Positions 8,918-17,389 of a stretch of 46,261 nt of DNA are shown in pieces. Positions within the stretch are counted from its first letter, which is position 1; each line of letters begins with the position of its first letter. Source of the DNA: Argonema antarcticum A004/B2 (GTDB taxonomy: Bacteria; Cyanobacteriota; Cyanobacteriia; Cyanobacteriales; Aerosakkonemataceae). The notes beneath the pieces were generated by a model. The model was not told the DNA's origin, did no database searches, and worked only from the letters and a program-made list of their open reading frames with translations. A program made the position numbers and the translations under genes. Where the stretch lies: assembly GCF_023333585.1 (NCBI RefSeq), contig NZ_JAIQZN010000059.1:1-46261 (forward strand), read 5' to 3'.

Positions 8918-9736
8918 GTGGAAATTAAACTCGTTAATTTAGCCAGCTATCCCGCCCCCATACGGCTGGCTGGGTTTTTCCTGACTTTACTGCTGCTATG
9001 GTTGCCCCTGGCTGCCCCAATTTACTTTTTGGGCAATGACAAGAACTTGGTGACTATCCTGACAATGGGATTGTTATTCGCCGAGTTTCTTGTGCTGCTG
9101 AGGATTTGGGGTAAGAATATCTATCGGCAACCTCAGTTGCTCAAAATCTATGGTTTAGTAAGAACGCGGCAAAATGTCTTAGAACTTGTGAAAGGGCTGA
9201 ATATTGGCCTTTTGTTCACCCTCAGTCTATTTGGACTGGAAGGACTGTTAGGTTGGGTTGTTTGGCAGGATTCAGATCGATTACTCAAGATAATTATAGA
9301 AGGATTTATCAGTGCTTTGGGTGTCGCTTTTGCCGAAGAGTTAGTATTTCGAGGTTGGTTGCTAAATGAGTTGCAGCGAGATTATCGTCCCAATACAGTT
9401 TTATGGGCTGATGGAATTATATTTGCCAGTCTGCATTTTCTGAAATCCTTTAAAGAAATGATTCGCACCTTGCCTACATTTCCGGCGCTGTTGCTATTGG
9501 GGTTGACGTTGGTTTGGGCGAAGCGCGGAAGCAAGGGGCGTCTGGGGTTATCTATTGGATTGCACGCTGGCTTAGTTTGGGGTTATTACATTATTAATGT
9601 AGGGCAGTTAGTAAAATTTTCTAACCGTGTTCCTGAATGGGTAACAGGAATCGATCGAAATCCTTTAGCTGGAGTAATGGGGTTGATATTTTTGGGTATT
9701 TTAGCGTTTTGGATGAGGAAAAGGGCGCAGGGGTAG
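8918..9736 (+). CDS. CPBP family intramembrane glutamic endopeptidase
   Basis: Membrane protein of about 272 aa with roughly seven to eight hydrophobic helices. The Abi/CPBP motifs are present: EELVFRGW (the EExxxR motif, about residue 141), a conserved histidine in SLHFLKSF, and LHAGLVWGYYIIN in the last motif. The family includes CAAX-type prenyl proteases and bacterial glutamic proteases; the substrate here is unknown. The GTG start lies 17 bases after clpS, so the two are probably co-transcribed. A proteolysis link to ClpS is only suggested by position. Confidence 0.9.
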   Translation: MEIKLVNLASYPAPIRLAGFFLTLLLLWLPLAAPIYFLGNDKNLVTILTMGLLFAEFLVLLRIWGKNIYRQPQLLKIYGLVRTRQNVLELVKGLNIGLLFTLSLFGLEGLLGWVVWQDSDRLLKIIIEGFISALGVAFAEELVFRGWLLNELQRDYRPNTVLWADGIIFASLHFLKSFKEMIRTLPTFPALLLLGLTLVWAKRGSKGRLGLSIGLHAGLVWGYYIINVGQLVKFSNRVPEWVTGIDRNPLAGVMGLIFLGILAFWMRKRAQG

Positions 9737-9780
9737 AGAGAGCGATCGCATTTTTTTATAAATTACTATAGGTAAAACAA

Positions 9781-10026
9781 ATGGACTGGCGAGAATACAT
9801 CCATTCTGACTCAAAAATTTTGGTAGGTAAACCAGTTGTGAAAGGAACTAGACTATCAGTTGAATTTCTGCTGGGGTTATTTGCAGTTGGATGGACAGAA
9901 GAACAAGTTTTGGATAATTATCCTTCTCTAACTCCTGAAGCACTCAGAGCAGTATTTGCCTTTGCTGCTGAATGTATGCGCGAACAATCTTTCTTCACAA
10001 TTCCATTGATGGCTGAGGCTGGGTGA
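9781..10026 (+). CDS. DUF433 protein, putative antitoxin
   Basis: Small helical protein of 81 aa matching the DUF433 pattern: an opening YIHSDSKILVGKPVVKGTR followed by a helix-turn-helix-like GWTEEQVLDNYPSLT. DUF433 proteins usually precede a DUF5615 PIN-like toxin and are thought to neutralise it and repress the operon. The next gene overlaps its stop codon, the typical antitoxin-toxin arrangement. The gene starts 44 bases after the CPBP gene, on the same strand but with its own AT-rich leader. Confidence 0.88.
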   Translation: MDWREYIHSDSKILVGKPVVKGTRLSVEFLLGLFAVGWTEEQVLDNYPSLTPEALRAVFAFAAECMREQSFFTIPLMAEAG

Positions 10027-10382
10027 TGAGGTTTTTGGCTAATGAAAATTTTCCCCGCAGCAGCGTAAGGTATTTGCGCGATGCAGGCTACGATGTAGCT
10101 TACGGTAGCGAAGATTCTGTGGGTGCAGAAGATCGCGAAGTTCTAGTGCGTGCAGTTAATGAAGAGCGAATCATACTTACGTTTGACCGAGATTATGGTG
10201 AATTAATTTATCGACTAGGAATGCGAGCGCCAGTCGGTGTTGTCTATTTTCGTTATCAGCCTTTGACACCCGAAGAACCTGCTGAAAATTTACTTCGCTT
10301 ATTAAATGTAGAAGGTTTGTCTTTGTCAGGAAGATTTACTGTTGTGGAGCGATCGCAGATACGTCAGCGTCCGCTACCTTAA
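10026..10382 (+). CDS. DUF5615 PIN-like toxin
   Basis: PIN-like putative RNase of 118 aa. Acidic residues typical of the fold are visible: FLANENFP near the N-terminus (Asp replaced by Glu-Asn as usual for the family), GAEDREVL about residues 37-44, and ILTFDRDYGELI about 56-67. The ATG overlaps the TGA of the antitoxin by one base; a GTG one codon earlier is also possible. Family knowledge suggests toxin activity in the cytoplasm held in check by the DUF433 partner. All key segments look intact. Confidence 0.88.
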   Translation: MRFLANENFPRSSVRYLRDAGYDVAYGSEDSVGAEDREVLVRAVNEERIILTFDRDYGELIYRLGMRAPVGVVYFRYQPLTPEEPAENLLRLLNVEGLSLSGRFTVVERSQIRQRPLP

Positions 10383-10499
10383 GAGGAGATTAGGGGCGAA
10401 AGCTGCTTCGCTAAGTTCAAAACCTCTTGTAATTTCACAACTCTTTCCCTGCACTACTTGCCAAAATTCTAGAACTGGCAAAAGCGATCGCCCTACATT

Positions 10500-11204
10500 T
10501 TACTCTTCTGTTTTAATATGCTCCATCTCAGCTATCTTCAAAGGAATTTGAATCTTTGACGGTAGCGGCTCAACCTTAGCCAAAGCAGTACCAACTAAAC
10601 AAACTCCTACTAAACTAACACCAAGCAAATTGGCATCTTCTAATTCAGCACAAAGAAGATTTGCGCCAGTCAAATTCGCGCCCGTTAAATTCGCACCCCG
10701 CAAATCTGCTTCTTCCAAATTGGCATTACTTAAAGTAGCTCCTTGTAAATCTGCCTGACTCAAATCTGCACCCTGCAAATTAGCACCGCTGAGATTGGCA
10801 CCCCGCAAATCTGCACCACGTAAATCTACCCCTTTTAGGTTTACGCTCATCAAGTTGGCACCGCTCAAAAAAGCACCAGCAAAAGATGCTTGAGTTAACT
10901 TTGCACCCATCAAATTAGCGCCTCGCAGATTACTTCCGCGCAAGTCAGCACCAGTCAAATCTGCCTGCATCAAATTAGCACCCAACAGGGTTGCCCTTAA
11001 ATCGGCTGCTGTTAATTGAGCGCTCAATAAATTAGCTCCCTCCAAACGAGCGCCTTCGAGTTTGCAACCGCTCAAATTCGCCCCAACTAGGTTAGCGCCA
11101 GCTAGGTTAACGCCCCGCAAATTACTGCCTGAGAGGTCTTCATCTTCTAAAATTGCTCCAGGCAGTTGTTTAACTTTCCCCGCACGAATGGCTTCTATAT
11201 CCAT
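10500..11204 (-). CDS. Pentapeptide-repeat protein
   Basis: 234 aa made almost wholly of A(D/N)LXX pentapeptides from about residue 25 to 210 (for example LRGANLMGAKLTQASFAG). It should fold as a right-handed quadrilateral beta helix. There is no signal peptide or membrane helix, so it is likely cytosolic. Function is unknown; such proteins are abundant in cyanobacteria. The short N-terminal part (MDIEAIRAGKVKQLPGAIL) precedes the first repeat. The gene starts 8 bases after the stop of the DICT protein gene on the same strand, so the two are probably one operon. Confidence 0.93.
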   Translation of the reverse strand: MDIEAIRAGKVKQLPGAILEDEDLSGSNLRGVNLAGANLVGANLSGCKLEGARLEGANLLSAQLTAADLRATLLGANLMQADLTGADLRGSNLRGANLMGAKLTQASFAGAFLSGANLMSVNLKGVDLRGADLRGANLSGANLQGADLSQADLQGATLSNANLEEADLRGANLTGANLTGANLLCAELEDANLLGVSLVGVCLVGTALAKVEPLPSKIQIPLKIAEMEHIKTEE

Positions 11205-11212
11205 GAACTTTA

Positions 11213-12583
11213 TTAAGTACTGGTTTCTTGATAACTTTTCGATTCAGCAGGCAATGGAGGATTTAGTAACCACATCCCAGATGTTACTTTGGGCGGTGTT
11301 ATTGGCAAGTTTAATCCCTGTTGCAAACCCATCACTAACAATGTCAAGGTTTCCACTAATTTGGGGTCCCAACGCTCATTTGCTTGCGCCTGACATTCTG
11401 CCAAAGCTTTAGACAAAATTTCCTCGCGGCTGAGGTTTTCCGATTCTTTTGCTAATTGGTTGACGCGATACTCAAAATGTGCTGTTAAACCCAATATTCT
11501 CGATTCTAAAGGAATGGCATCATAGCCCACACCAGCAGGAGTTCCGCTACCATTCCACCACTCGGTTTGATGGGTGATAATACTGGCTACAGCTTGTAAC
11601 CTTGGCATCCCACGCAAAGCCTGCACACCAGGTTCCAAAGGGCAACAAGGTGCTTCTTCCAAATCGGTAACCGCTTTTACCCCCAAAGGCACTAATCCGT
11701 GCAACAAACCTGCTAAACGCAGTCGTTTCAATTGCCAAGCGGGGAGATCCAAAAGTTGCCCCATCACTTCTGCCAACGCAGCTACTTCGGCAGTTGCCAT
11801 TGGGTTGCCGGTATTAGCTAATTCCATTAATTGCGCCATTCGCACAAAGGCTTGCAACTCGTTGGAAACTAAATTTAGATCCAACTCTTCGTGATGGGAT
11901 GCAGCTATTTCATGTGCAGTTAAATCTTCCTGACTGTTATGGAGATATTCCACCACGCGGGAGACAATTTCACCCAGATTGTCTTGTTCGGCGCTAGCAG
12001 CTTCGGCGGTAATTGCTTGCACTTGCGCGGTTAAGGTTTTCTGGAGTTCTGGGTCGTAACGATCGATGTGCGCGATCGCTAATTCTACCGTTTCCAACAC
12101 TAAACCTGGCTCAAATGTCCAAAACCCGTAAAATTTGCGCTCTCTATCTTCCTCTGGTGGCCCTTCAGGCCCGTAATCTGCGGGGGATAACTCTTGACAA
12201 AGTACTATCGCCGTGTAACTGGGCGACAAGATCATCAAATGCCATTCTTGAGCCACCGGGTCAACTGTTTCCAGTCCCACCAGCGCTACATTAGACAATT
12301 TGCTTGTCGGGTGTTCTCCAAAGCCGCTATCCGGTGCCGCCATAATTACAATTTGGCGAGACTTTTGGGCTATTTCGCCATATCGTTCCGCCTCTTGCAA
12401 ATACCATTTGCCCCGTTGAAATGCCGTAATCATTAACGCTGCCGTGTTGGAAGTTAAAATACTATCTTCCAGCGCGTGACATAGGGCAACCAAAGTGTTT
12501 TTGTAATACACTCCAAAACGCAACGGTCTTTGTCCCGATTTATGAGCATCTGCCAGCTGTTGTAAAATTGAACCTTCTAACAT
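11213..12583 (-). CDS. DICT sensory domain protein with degenerate HD-GYP domain
   Basis: About 456 aa from the ATG at 12583. The N-terminal 150 residues (LRFGVYYKNTLVALCHALED and following) match the DICT sensory domain found with cyclic-di-GMP enzymes and two-component proteins. The C-terminal half resembles HD-GYP phosphodiesterases but lacks the catalytic signature. The expected HD reads LLHGLVPLG (His295-Gly296), and the GYP segment reads WWNGSGTPAG (about 343-351). It is therefore likely non-catalytic and a sensor or scaffold. An upstream in-frame start at 12661 would add 26 residues encoded by a dispersed intergenic repeat and is rejected. It is followed closely by the pentapeptide-repeat gene. 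Confidence 0.82.
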   Translation of the reverse strand: MLEGSILQQLADAHKSGQRPLRFGVYYKNTLVALCHALEDSILTSNTAALMITAFQRGKWYLQEAERYGEIAQKSRQIVIMAAPDSGFGEHPTSKLSNVALVGLETVDPVAQEWHLMILSPSYTAIVLCQELSPADYGPEGPPEEDRERKFYGFWTFEPGLVLETVELAIAHIDRYDPELQKTLTAQVQAITAEAASAEQDNLGEIVSRVVEYLHNSQEDLTAHEIAASHHEELDLNLVSNELQAFVRMAQLMELANTGNPMATAEVAALAEVMGQLLDLPAWQLKRLRLAGLLHGLVPLGVKAVTDLEEAPCCPLEPGVQALRGMPRLQAVASIITHQTEWWNGSGTPAGVGYDAIPLESRILGLTAHFEYRVNQLAKESENLSREEILSKALAECQAQANERWDPKLVETLTLLVMGLQQGLNLPITPPKVTSGMWLLNPPLPAESKSYQETST

Positions 12584-12713
12584 AATTTTATTTAACGAAC
12601 CACGAAGACGCAAAGGACAAGAAGGAAGAGAGGAAGTTTTTAGGTTTTGTGGGGCGGGCATCTTGCCTGCCTCTTAGTTATGACAGGCAAGATGCCTGTT
12701 CTAAAAGATGTTA

Positions 12714-14285
12714 TTAAACAGTTACCAGCTGTTTTTCTTTTGATTCAATAGATGCAGTCAAGGCTTCTTCCAAGTCAGCACAACCAAGTTTTTCTTCTAA
12801 AATCCTCATCACTTCGCGTCCGAAATCATTAGGATTTTGACGCCATGCCTGGAGGCAAACTTCGCCAAAGAAGGAACCAAGGGGTTCTGGGTTCCATAAC
12901 AATTTTTTGGCTGTCCACGGCATTAAGCTCATCGGATCGTAACCTGGTTTGATGATGTTATTTTCAAAGGCATATTCTTCTAAATGGGTATGCGGTTGCA
13001 ATCCTATGAAGAAGATAGCCGGTTCGACTTTATCCACTCCAAAAATCCGCTCTAGTTCCCGATGATAGGCAATGGTTTGACGAATGGTTTCCGGGCGCTC
13101 ATCAATGACATTGAATGAGTAGTTTACCGAAACGAGGTCGTTAAATCCAGCTGCTTTCAAGTCGCGACAGTTTTGCAAGACGGTGCGGAGGTTGTAACCC
13201 ATTCGCATTTTCCGCACGAGTTCCTGGGAACCGCTGGTGATACCGATTTCAAAGTAATTCATTCCCGTCTTTACCATCAAGTCGCACAACTGGGGTGTCA
13301 AGTTGTCTGCCCTGATGTATGCTGCCCAGTGAATATCTTCCATGCCAGCATCGAGGATTTTCTGCAATAACTCTACAGCATCGTCGATAAATTTACGAGC
13401 TGGGATAAATTGGGCATCGGTAAACCAGAAGTTGCGAACTCCTCTGTCGTAGAGTTGGCGCATTTCTGCGACGACTTCCTCTGCTGGGTTGATGCGTACC
13501 TGTTTGCCTTCTATGACGGTATAGATGCAGTAGCAGCAGTTGTGAGGGCAACCGCGCTTGGTTTGCACGCCGATGTAGAAGTCTTCCTCTTGCAGGTAAT
13601 AGCTAAACTCAGGCCAGATGGTTTCTATATAGTGGTAGTTGCAGGCGGTTTTTTCTATGTTAGTGGGGAGTTCGTGGATCATGCGATCGCGCGGCGAAGT
13701 CTCTCCCACAATGTAACAGCGTTCGTCTCTAAGATCCTGCCCACGCAAAACTTTTTCCAGCAACGCCTCGCCTTCTCCCACTGACACTATTGTTCCAGAT
13801 GGTAAACTTTTTCCCAGCTGCTCGTAAAATACGCTGACTGCACCGCCACCAACTACCGTCCTCGCTTCTGGATTATATTTCTTAGCACATTTTAACCCCC
13901 GTTTAATTAATCCCAGGTTACGCCACAGTTCTGTATAATACGCTGTCGTGACGCGCAGACCTCCCAGGGCTCCCCGTAATCTGATCAGCGGATTGGGCGC
14001 GTAGTAAAACTCAAAGGCGTGCTGGAGTGGGTTACCGCCTCTACCTCCTACTGGGGCATAAATCTGGATATCCCGCCAAGAGAATACCAGTAGGGTCGGT
14101 TTGAATTCATCGACACAAGCATCCAAGGCATTGGCAAAATCAAGGGGTGGCACTGTTCCCAGGTCGAAAATGCGCTGTCCAACTTCTGGAAACAGCTTGT
14201 GTATATGGTCGGCTAAGTAAACAACGCCGATCGGAAAAATAGGATTGCAGGGTAGGCGGACATAGAGTATGCGAGTTTCCGTCAT
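12714..14285 (-). CDS. Radical SAM protein with B12-binding-like N-terminus (PSII high-light acclimation type)
   Basis: 523-aa enzyme of the B12-binding radical SAM type. The N-terminal domain (about 1-190) includes the glycine-rich VVGGGAVSVFYEQLG. The iron-sulphur motif CPHNCCYC (about residues 245-252) gives the CxxxCxxC cluster site. The C-terminal region (FIGLQPHTHLEEYAF) is typical of cyanobacterial members that annotation pipelines name photosystem II high light acclimation radical SAM protein. I recognise it by overall resemblance, not by a proven reaction. The gene stands alone on the minus strand, 130 bases upstream of the DICT gene. Confidence 0.8.
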   Translation of the reverse strand: MTETRILYVRLPCNPIFPIGVVYLADHIHKLFPEVGQRIFDLGTVPPLDFANALDACVDEFKPTLLVFSWRDIQIYAPVGGRGGNPLQHAFEFYYAPNPLIRLRGALGGLRVTTAYYTELWRNLGLIKRGLKCAKKYNPEARTVVGGGAVSVFYEQLGKSLPSGTIVSVGEGEALLEKVLRGQDLRDERCYIVGETSPRDRMIHELPTNIEKTACNYHYIETIWPEFSYYLQEEDFYIGVQTKRGCPHNCCYCIYTVIEGKQVRINPAEEVVAEMRQLYDRGVRNFWFTDAQFIPARKFIDDAVELLQKILDAGMEDIHWAAYIRADNLTPQLCDLMVKTGMNYFEIGITSGSQELVRKMRMGYNLRTVLQNCRDLKAAGFNDLVSVNYSFNVIDERPETIRQTIAYHRELERIFGVDKVEPAIFFIGLQPHTHLEEYAFENNIIKPGYDPMSLMPWTAKKLLWNPEPLGSFFGEVCLQAWRQNPNDFGREVMRILEEKLGCADLEEALTASIESKEKQLVTV

Positions 14286-14906
14286 GGGCTTCTGTATTAA
14301 GGATTGCTATGAGTCTACTTAGAAGCAACAGTCAAATAGATGCTAAGAGCCATTGCTACCTGTAGTGGGCTTCTAAGAAATTATGATTATTTTTATATAA
14401 CTTTACGATAACATCAGGTTTTCTCAGCGATAGCGTAATTTCGCTGAATTTTCGCACTAGGCATAGGGCCTGCTTGGCTAGCATCGCAACTGATTTGCTG
14501 AAAATGTAGGTGGCCTTACGCTGGACTGCCGTCAAGCAGCTTGTCACTATTGGGTTGAGGCTTTCGCACTCCTCAAATCAAAGCTACTGGGTTACTACCT
14601 TCGCGCCAGAAGAATATCTATCTTGAGAAGGGGGAAGCATTTCGGCGATCATCTGTCGTCTCACACATCAGTTTTCGCCGGGAATGCTAATGCCTACGGC
14701 ACGCACTCGCGTTCGCCCCTACATAATCTTGTAGCGCGAAGGAAGTAATCTGTAGTTCCGTAGTGTAGATTACCAACTTTATCTCCATCTTTAGACATAA
14801 ATTTGCTAAATTTGCTGAGTTGGTAGTCGGAGTTACAGCACGCGGGGATCGGAGATGTTACATTTTTTAATGTAACCAAGTTTGACACACATCCTCATTA
14901 GCTGTT
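14286..14906. other. Intergenic region with repeat remnants
   Basis: 621 bases between divergent genes. Short minus-strand frames here lack any recognisable features and are not called. It contains a partial copy (14592-14622) of the inverted-repeat element at 43216-43312. It also holds a GCCTACGGCACGC...GCGTTCGCC stretch near 14693-14727 of the kind that recurs between cyanobacterial genes. Promoters for both flanking genes should be here. Confidence 0.6.
14592..14622 (+). repeat. Partial copy of the CGCCAGAAGA element
   Basis: TTACTACCTTCGCGCCAGAA and the bases after it, to 14622, match the left arm region of the 43216-43312 element with few differences (CGCCAGAAGAATATCTATC against CGCCAGAAGATTATCTATC). 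The right arm is not found here, so it looks like a decayed fragment. Confidence 0.6.
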
Positions 14907-15296
14907 ATGGCTCAAATTCTCGATCCCCTACCGCCTAACTCCAACAATGGCATTCTCTGCTGCTACGTGAATGCGACGAGTAAGGTTCAGATCGCTAGGA
15001 TAACCAATATTCCCAACTGGTACTTTGAGCGGGTTGTTTTTCCAGGGCAACGGCTCGTCTTTGAAACTATGGTAGAGGGGGTACTGGAAATCCATACGGG
15101 TATGATGGCAAGTGCGATTTTATCAGACAAGATATCTTGCGATCGCTTGCGGCTCGACGAAGACCCTCAACAGGAAGTCCCTCCCACTCAAAAACAGCAA
15201 GAAGAAAAAGAAAAAACCCCCAACAGAGAAGGAATTAAGAAAAATGTAGAGATAACGCCATCTTTAACAACTCTGGCTTTAGTCGCTGTAGGCTAA
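14907..15296 (+). CDS. DUF1830 domain protein
   Basis: 129 aa. The first 85 residues are a clear DUF1830 domain, with ILCCYVNATSKVQIARITN and NWYFERVVFPGQRLVFE. The domain occurs almost only in cyanobacteria and its function is unknown. The tail (about 90-129) is lysine- and glutamate-rich and poorly conserved, probably disordered. No signal peptide or membrane helix. ATG start. There is no tight operon partner; the next gene begins over 200 bases later, past a perfect hairpin. Confidence 0.9.
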   Translation: MAQILDPLPPNSNNGILCCYVNATSKVQIARITNIPNWYFERVVFPGQRLVFETMVEGVLEIHTGMMASAILSDKISCDRLRLDEDPQQEVPPTQKQQEEKEKTPNREGIKKNVEITPSLTTLALVAVG

Positions 15297-15430
15297 AATA
15301 CGATTTCAAAAAAAGCTTCAAAATAAAAGTATTGTTCTCTGCCTTCTGTGTTAATAAAAGCCGAATTGGGAGCATCCCATTTTTGCAAATAGAGCGGTTT
15401 TCAGATGAGTGAGGTACAGAGAAACGTGGA

Positions 15431-15465
15431 GAGAAACCCGGTTTCTTGAAGAAACCGGGTTTCTC
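15431..15465. repeat. Perfect 15-bp hairpin (GAGAAACCCGGTTTC)
   Basis: GAGAAACCCGGTTTC at 15431-15445 pairs perfectly with 15451-15465 around a TTGAA loop. The arm is itself nearly palindromic. No T-run follows, so it is better seen as a dispersed palindromic repeat related to 2782-2850 than as a terminator. Confidence 0.85.
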
Positions 15466-15511
15466 CGGCTGTACTTCATCCAACTGAAACCCGAAAATAG
15501 GGTGAAATAGT

Positions 15512-15949
15512 TTGAATTTACCTGATTTTGTGTGGTTATGGAGAATCGCCGCTTGGTCTATGGGATTCTCGCTTGTAGCTTATTTCCTGCTAGCTGCCAG
15601 CGGCATTTGGATGTTCTACCTTCGTAGCACAAGGCTAGAGCGACCTAGTTGGTTGCAACCTTTGCACTATGGGATTGGCGGTACAATGGTAGCCTTGGTA
15701 TTACTGCTCCTAACCATCGGCATCGTCGGTACTTTGGGTCACTATGGCAGCTTGAACCACTCAGTACACTTACCAGTTGGCTTGGCAGTAGTTGGATTGG
15801 TGTTGCTTTCGGCTGGAAGTGCCACCCAAATTGGTTCCCAGCATCGTTGGGCGCGATCGTTCCACATCGGCACAAATGTTATTTTGTTGGTCGGATTTGC
15901 CTTGGTTTCGCTGACCGGCTGGATCGTTGTCCAGAAGTATCTACCATAA
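15512..15949 (+). CDS. DUF4079-like four-helix membrane protein
   Basis: 145 aa with four hydrophobic segments (about 10-35, 55-75, 84-103, 118-140). Conserved histidines lie in PLHYGIGG, LNHSVHLPVG and ARSFHIGTN, a pattern suggestive of haem-binding membrane proteins. It resembles the DUF4079 family common in cyanobacteria; no function is established. The start is taken as TTG at 15512 because AGGG lies about 9 bases upstream; a GTG at 15530 is possible. It is a stand-alone gene on the plus strand. Confidence 0.75.
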   Translation: MNLPDFVWLWRIAAWSMGFSLVAYFLLAASGIWMFYLRSTRLERPSWLQPLHYGIGGTMVALVLLLLTIGIVGTLGHYGSLNHSVHLPVGLAVVGLVLLSAGSATQIGSQHRWARSFHIGTNVILLVGFALVSLTGWIVVQKYLP

Positions 15950-16069
15950 GACAAACCAGTACGAGATGTAAATATACTTAAAGATTTGCGAATATCTTTC
16001 CTGAGATCGATCGATCTAGGTGAAAATTCAGTAATCATACTGAATAAGTTCTCCTAGAGATGAAAAAAA

Positions 16070-16339
16070 ATGTCTTATTCTCCTTTGGCATCAGGTTTCT
16101 TTATTGTGGGCGCAAACGGTCAGCCGGTGGTAGAAAAATCTCGGCAAGGTAATTACACGATGGTTTTCCTCAACCGCGCTGATGTTGCTAGCTATCGTCA
16201 GCGGATGTCTGAGGTTCATCGTGTATCTGCAAAAGATTACGCGATTACCGCCATGCCAATCCATCAAATCCAGCGGTTACTCAGTCACGCTAAAGTCCAA
16301 GTCTGCGTCATAGACAACTGGGATAAGGTTGTTGCCTAA
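16070..16339 (+). CDS. Conserved cyanobacterial hypothetical protein, 89 aa
   Basis: No domain is assigned. The protein is soluble, alpha/beta-like and slightly basic. It opens with SGFFIVGANGQPVVEKS, has a central FLNRADVASYRQRMSEVHRVSAKDYAI and ends with VQVCVIDNWDKVV. The alternation of strand, helix, strand suggests a small globular domain; the central part slightly recalls Tic22-like repeats, but not enough to name it. ATG start after an A-rich leader with weak AGAG. It lies 120 bases past the DUF4079 gene on the same strand. Confidence 0.7.
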   Translation: MSYSPLASGFFIVGANGQPVVEKSRQGNYTMVFLNRADVASYRQRMSEVHRVSAKDYAITAMPIHQIQRLLSHAKVQVCVIDNWDKVVA

Positions 16340-16410
16340 AAACATCCAGTTACTGATTGAAGTTTTACAGCCCAAAAAGTATTATTATATACATAATCAA
16401 GAAACATTCT

Positions 16411-16992
16411 GTGTTAAGTAATCCCGTCGATCGGATAAACACTTCCTCTGATGAATCTCAGCCATCAGTCTTCCGTATTTCTCCTTTAATCTGGCTGACG
16501 CTTTTGTGTTTGTACGTAGGACTCACGATACCCTTACCTTTTTTGGCGAAGGTGACGGCGGCAGCTGTACCGCCGATGTTATTGTGGGTGGGGATTGGTC
16601 TGGGTGCGATCGCACTTTATGGCGCATTAAGCGAACGGGTGATTTTAGATGAGGAAGCAATACAAGTAACGTATCCCCCCTGGGTTCCCCCTTTGTTTCG
16701 TAAAGGTTGGTCTTTACCTTGGACAGAAGTGTAAGAATTAAAATGTCGTACCACAGGTCAAGGGGGACTGGTTTACTATTTTGTGAGTAAATCCGGGAAA
16801 GGATATTTGTTACCTATGCGTGTAGTTGGTTTTGCTCAAATGGTTAAGCAGGTGGAAGCTAAAACGGGTATTGATACAACGGATATTCGTCCTTTAGCTC
16901 AACCCTGGATGTATTTAATATTATTGGGTGTGAGTCTGATATTGCTATTGATTGATGGTTGGACAATTTGGACTGCACTCCATCGGTACTAG
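16411..16992 (+). pseudogene. Membrane protein gene split by one in-frame stop codon
   Basis: A single frame runs from GTG at 16411 to the TAG ending at 16992, interrupted only by TAA at 16732-16734. The text across it is WTEV-stop-ELKCRTTGQGG, and the frame is the same on both sides. A single A-to-T change (AAA to TAA) explains it. The protein would have about 193 residues: two membrane helices near 30-75, a soluble middle that resembles a PH-like bacterial domain (VILDEEAIQVTYPPW ... LPWTEV), and one helix near the end (PWMYLILLGVSLILLLI). No function is known. It is either a recent mutation or a sequencing error. The stop might be read through, but nothing in the sequence suggests it. Confidence 0.8.
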
Positions 16993-17106
16993 ATATTCAC
17001 ACGGAATTATCGAGATTAATATTCATATCAAATCAATAGGCTCCGTCAAGATTCGCATCCGCTTGTGCTAGCAGAAGCAGAGTAAGAATATCAAATTTTA
17101 GAACTG

Positions 17107-17271
17107 ATATCATGTCCGGTAGCATCGATTACCTTAAAAAATCTTCTTCTTATTCTTATCTGCGTTTATCTGCGTTCATCTGTCTTCATCTGCGGTAAAA
17201 TTTAACCAACGATAACAACAGACAATTTAACGATCGCACTCATACACTAACGATGCAACCGAACACGAGAT
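17107..17271 (+). mobile_element. Miniature inverted-repeat element, family GTGTCCGGT, copy 1
   Basis: Ends of 21 bp match in reverse complement at 17 of 21 positions (17107-17127 against 17251-17271, core GTCCGGTAGCATCG). The inside has a TTATCTGCGTTTATCTGCG-like triplicated motif. Read in this orientation it aligns end to end with the reverse complement of 44223-44383. No coding capacity. It sits in the gap before the ABC ATPase gene. Confidence 0.88.
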
Positions 17272-17389
17272 GAATCGTCGTAAGTTTAAAGAAAATATGT
17301 CTAAATTGGATAATTGCAATATGTCAGCACTTAAGTGGAAAAACGATAAACTGGATAAAAGCTTCTGAGTTATTCAATAATTTTTAGCC

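Noticed and set aside
12584-12661. N-terminal extension of the DICT protein
   Set aside because: The 26 residues come from an ACCACGAAGACGCAAAGGA repeat; the ATG at 12583 gives the natural DICT start.
14356-14888. Two minus-strand frames of about 63 residues
   Set aside because: No start context or composition of real proteins; they fall in repeat remnants.
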